Origin: Clostridiales bacterium
Lineage (GTDB): Bacteria > Bacillota > Clostridia > Oscillospirales > Acutalibacteraceae
Direction of reading: 5' to 3'
Length of the DNA: 64,000 nucleotides
Assembly: GCA_024690965.1 (NCBI GenBank)
Contig: JAILOG010000004.1
Location: 22,593-86,592 of the forward strand
This document shows, one piece after another, positions 61,222 through 64,000 of this stretch. The notes beneath the pieces are model-generated. The model saw only the letters and a program-made list of their open reading frames with translations, searched no databases and was not told the origin of the DNA. Every line of letters begins with the position of its first letter. Within the stretch, counting starts at the first letter, position 1. Made by a program: the position numbers and the translations under genes.

Positions 61222-64000
61222 TTACGAATGAAGATATCCATACAACGTTTGCCAATCGGCAAGGTATGATGAAGCTTGAGACTTGCCGGATATTCCGCAA
61301 GTGCCGCCCTGCTGATAATAAGGCTTCAAGTAAAGGTCAAATATCCTGCTCTTTACGGTGTTTGATGCGCGATCCTGAACAAAGATATGCTCAGATACTT
61401 TCTTAAGGCTTGTGAAATACGCGCCGCCTTTTGTTTTTGCTACTTGTGACGCATCGTTGCTGTTACAGTACGGATCGGTATTGTAATACGTTCTCAGCAC
61501 GCCGTTTACGTCATAATACTCGATAAACGGACGTACTGCTATATCAGTCTCCATCTTCGTTCTGAATGTAGCCGTATCGCTTGAATCGTAACCTGTAATA
61601 ACACAGGTGTAAACCTTATAAGTCGAATTATCCATAAAGTTGCGTTCACTGTAATGCCTATACTTGGAGTTGCCAAGCGGTAAGGTTACGTTGGTTCCGG
61701 CTATGTTTTCAGCTACAAGCATCGGGTAATGGTTCTCCAATTGGTTATATCTGTCGAGAATCGTCTTTGAAATGTATGTAAAGCCATACATTTCGTGACC
61801 CAAATTATTGTTTGCCGTATTGAGTCCCTTAAGGTCATTAAGCAAGTCATTAGATACTCTTATGCAGAAGCGCATACCGTTGTTTGAGTGGTCTATAATA
61901 TCGCCGTTCTCGTATTCAACGCCGGTTACCCTTACCTGCACGCCGTACATTTCAAACTCGCTTTGGTTTGTTATAGGTGTTACTACCACCTTGCCGTCGT
62001 CGCCGGTGCGCTCAACAGGCGCGCTTTGATATGCCGGGTCTTTGGGATTAAGCTCAATATTGTTCTGTATTGTGCGCCAACCCGCGTACATAGTAACTGT
62101 TCTGCCGTCGGCACTGTTTGCGTAATCGGCTGAGGTTATTGTATCGCTTGACGCGCCGTAAGGTGTGGTGCACGCCGCGTCTTTGTACCAGCCCTTGAAT
62201 ATGGCGTTTTGCTTTTCGGGGTAACCTGCGTAGCTGTATATAGTGCTAAGGCTTGCGTTTGTTGCCTGGTTTGCAAGGTCTTGTATTTGCACGCTTTGGG
62301 CTGTTGCGTTGTTCATTTTGTAAAGCTCGTTGTTATCTGTATCACGGAAGACAATGTTGATAGTGGTTGCTGTCCATATGGCTATAAACTTAACATCACC
62401 TGTGCTTGCCGCAGGGATTATTTCTGTTGTTTTGGGGTTACCACCTCGTGTTACTGTCATGTCAGCGTCATAACCGGTTGTATGAACCAAAACTACGTAA
62501 TTATCGGCATTAGTCGGCATTGTAAATGTATTCTGTGCGCCTGTGCTTGTATAAGCGCCCGTTGCCTTATTATATCTGCGCCAACCTAAATTACCCGGCC
62601 TTGTACAATTGGCTGTGTAAGTTTCGCCTGCTGCCATATACAATGATTCAGCATACAATGCAGTCCTGTATGAAGCAGCTGTATTCATGAACGGTGCACT
62701 GTTTGCATCACCCGCCGTAGCAGTTAAAAATCCATACGTGTAGTCAGGAGCAGTATCTGTTAACGCGAAAGCTTCATTAGTGTAATTATAGGCTTCGAGA
62801 ACATACTGCTTTTGCCAGCCGGCAAATGTGTAACCCGGTTTTGTAGGATTGTTGAGGGTTATGGCAGATGACTCTATAGTATAGGTGCTTGGGTTGGCTG
62901 TGGCAACCGTGCCGCCGTCTAAATCGTAATCTATACTGTAGGTTCTCTTTTCCCAGCAAGCAGTAATGGTCATATTGCCGTCGCCAACAGTGAATCTGTT
63001 TCTCGGATTAACAACTGTGCCTGCAGTAATGTTCTTTATAACAACATTTTTAATGTCAAACGCGCTACTGCTGTCACCTGTTACTCTGAATCCTGGATTT
63101 CCTGATGCGCCGGATGTGTGAGCTTTCTTTAATACGATCTTCTGCCAACCGGAATTCGCGGAAAGTGTAACCTTTGCAGTTGTTTCGCTGTCAGCTCCGT
63201 TGATAAATGTAACACTTCCTCCGGTTACTCTTACCCACGCGGTTATTTCATATGTGTTTGTTCCGCTTGCAATAAAATCTACAAGACGCGCGGTTGTTTT
63301 TCCGGATTTGAAAACAATACTGGTGTAATCACCGGCTGCCTCGCTGTTAACAGTAGTTTCAACATCGCCGCTGCCTGTATAGAACGGTTCAAATGTTCCC
63401 GTGCCGCTTGTCTTTTTCCAGCCTGTGAAGATATAACCAGCACGAAGCGGCTCATTTTTCAATGTGGTTGTATCAACGTCGCCGTAGTGCTTGCCGGTTA
63501 TGTTGTGAGGCGCTATTTTTGTTGTGCCTGACCCGTTAAGTGACCAGTGTCCGGGGTTTGTGTTCGTTCCTGCCGGGTCTATGGTTATTGTGTAATTGTT
63601 CTGGGTCCACGTTGCTGTGTAACTGCGGTTGCCTGTGCTGCCCTGAGCTATTGTTACGGTAGTTGTTGCACCGCTTAAGTCTGTGCCCGTCCAGCCCGCG
63701 AATGTGTAGCCGGTCTTTGTGGGGTTATTAAGGTTGAATGTAGCTGTTTCTATTGTATAGCTTGTGGGGTTGGTAACGCCGCTTGCCAATGAGCCGCCGT
63801 CAAGGTCGTAGCTTATTGTGTAGGTTATGGCTGTCCACTGGGCATATAGTTCTTTGTCACCGATTGTTGTATACATATTGCCTATACACATACCTGAAGC
63901 GTTAACATACGGGGTTCCGCTGCCGTTTGTACCCGTATAGTAACCGCCAAAGGTGTAGCCTGTTTTTGTAGGCACTGTAATGTAGCAACCGCCGCTTAAG
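61222..64000 (-). CDS. Large InlB B-repeat surface protein (5' end outside the window)
   Basis: The reading frame is still open at the right edge (LSGGCYITVPTKTGYTFGG), so the N-terminus and any signal peptide are missing. At least five InlB B-repeat units can be seen, each with a core like YTISYDLDGG ... PTKTGYTFAGWTG or ITACWEKRTYSIDYDLDGGTV. Two longer inserts carry carbohydrate-binding-like beta folds (GSVTFINGADSETTAKVTLSANSGWQK and TASYRTALYAESLYMAAGETYTANCTRPG). The C-terminal about 300 residues (from NIELNPKDPAYQ) are a unique domain, ending without a dockerin, sortase signal or anchor. Such proteins are usually extracellular; attachment would have to come from the missing part. Confidence 0.85.
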   Translation of the reverse strand, partial: LSGGCYITVPTKTGYTFGGYYTGTNGSGTPYVNASGMCIGNMYTTIGDKELYAQWTAITYTISYDLDGGSLASGVTNPTSYTIETATFNLNNPTKTGYTFAGWTGTDLSGATTTVTIAQGSTGNRSYTATWTQNNYTITIDPAGTNTNPGHWSLNGSGTTKIAPHNITGKHYGDVDTTTLKNEPLRAGYIFTGWKKTSGTGTFEPFYTGSGDVETTVNSEAAGDYTSIVFKSGKTTARLVDFIASGTNTYEITAWVRVTGGSVTFINGADSETTAKVTLSANSGWQKIVLKKAHTSGASGNPGFRVTGDSSSAFDIKNVVIKNITAGTVVNPRNRFTVGDGNMTITACWEKRTYSIDYDLDGGTVATANPSTYTIESSAITLNNPTKPGYTFAGWQKQYVLEAYNYTNEAFALTDTAPDYTYGFLTATAGDANSAPFMNTAASYRTALYAESLYMAAGETYTANCTRPGNLGWRRYNKATGAYTSTGAQNTFTMPTNADNYVVLVHTTGYDADMTVTRGGNPKTTEIIPAASTGDVKFIAIWTATTINIVFRDTDNNELYKMNNATAQSVQIQDLANQATNASLSTIYSYAGYPEKQNAIFKGWYKDAACTTPYGASSDTITSADYANSADGRTVTMYAGWRTIQNNIELNPKDPAYQSAPVERTGDDGKVVVTPITNQSEFEMYGVQVRVTGVEYENGDIIDHSNNGMRFCIRVSNDLLNDLKGLNTANNNLGHEMYGFTYISKTILDRYNQLENHYPMLVAENIAGTNVTLPLGNSKYRHYSERNFMDNSTYKVYTCVITGYDSSDTATFRTKMETDIAVRPFIEYYDVNGVLRTYYNTDPYCNSNDASQVAKTKGGAYFTSLKKVSEHIFVQDRASNTVKSRIFDLYLKPYYQQGGTCGISGKSQASSYLADWQTLYGYLHS

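Overview
The window looks like chromosome from a low-GC, strictly anaerobic, endospore-forming Firmicute, most likely a gut Clostridia of the Ruminococcaceae/Oscillospiraceae type. Supporting signs seen here are two sporulation genes (spoIIR, and a sigK not interrupted by a skin element), a HrcA-type CIRCE operator, a reverse rubrerythrin and a superoxide-reductase-like domain instead of respiratory genes, two secreted proteins with dockerin-like C-termini, an InlB-repeat surface protein, and frequent TTG/GTG starts behind strong Shine-Dalgarno sites. I see no phage, IS element, CRISPR array or plasmid gene. The genus is inference.

Layout. 1-8277 (minus): an operon read from a strong promoter at 8249-8277: phosphoglycolate phosphatase-like HAD, miaA, an HlyD-like membrane adaptor, yggS, sepF, divIVA, ileS. 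This is the Gram-positive division (ylm) neighbourhood without ylmG and ylmH. 8367-9885: a secreted protein with a dockerin-like tail. 9984-12013 (minus): groES-groEL under CIRCE. 12157-17074 (plus): dusB, asnS, murI, comM. 17228-20573 (plus): DegT-family aminotransferase, a proteasome-beta-like Ntn-hydrolase candidate, and a polytopic membrane protein. 20593-21807 (minus): 23S rRNA uridine methyltransferase. 21895-25770 (plus): a sugar ABC importer (binding protein and two permeases) with no ATPase; a matching MsmK/UgpC-type ATPase lies alone at 57974-59086.

25839-29100 (plus): an HTH regulator fused to a complete desulfoferrodoxin-like module, an HTH/zinc-ribbon regulator, and an aldehyde dehydrogenase. 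29121-34557: a split fumarase (beta subunit on minus, alpha on plus) around an HTH regulator, a lipoprotein and a two-component system, then a small HTH protein. 34567-37807 (minus): spoIIR, ispE, an aminotransferase and an Lrp/AsnC regulator. 37808-39625: a repeat-rich gap, then DUF3343 and a cysteine-desulfurase-like enzyme. 39704-44214: a 1431-residue subtilisin-type protease with PA, InlB-like and dockerin domains. 44463-44704: three tRNAs (Val, Asp, Gly). 44917-46901: a zinc-ribbon membrane protein with a TPM-domain protein.

46902-47422 is an island of stacked hairpins bounded by two identical 48-bp terminators. 47423-53465 (minus): DUF1643, cca, a membrane-anchored 5'-nucleotidase, a PH-like membrane protein, a nucleotidyltransferase-family protein and a small membrane protein. 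53700-55728 (minus): zinc-ribbon membrane protein with reverse rubrerythrin, and sigK. 55821-60994 (plus): a RelQ-type small alarmone synthetase, a DUF4830-like protein whose start codon lies in a 14-bp inverted repeat, an RsuA-type pseudouridine synthase, the ABC ATPase, a YibE/F-like protein and maf. 61222-64000 (minus): the 3' part of a large InlB B-repeat protein that runs off the window.

The most unusual items are the HTH-superoxide reductase fusion (25891-26484), the Ntn-hydrolase candidate with a possible N-terminal Ser nucleophile (18513-19232), the start-codon hairpin (56585-56630) and the terminator-bounded repeat island. All functional statements come from reading motifs by eye; no database search was run.
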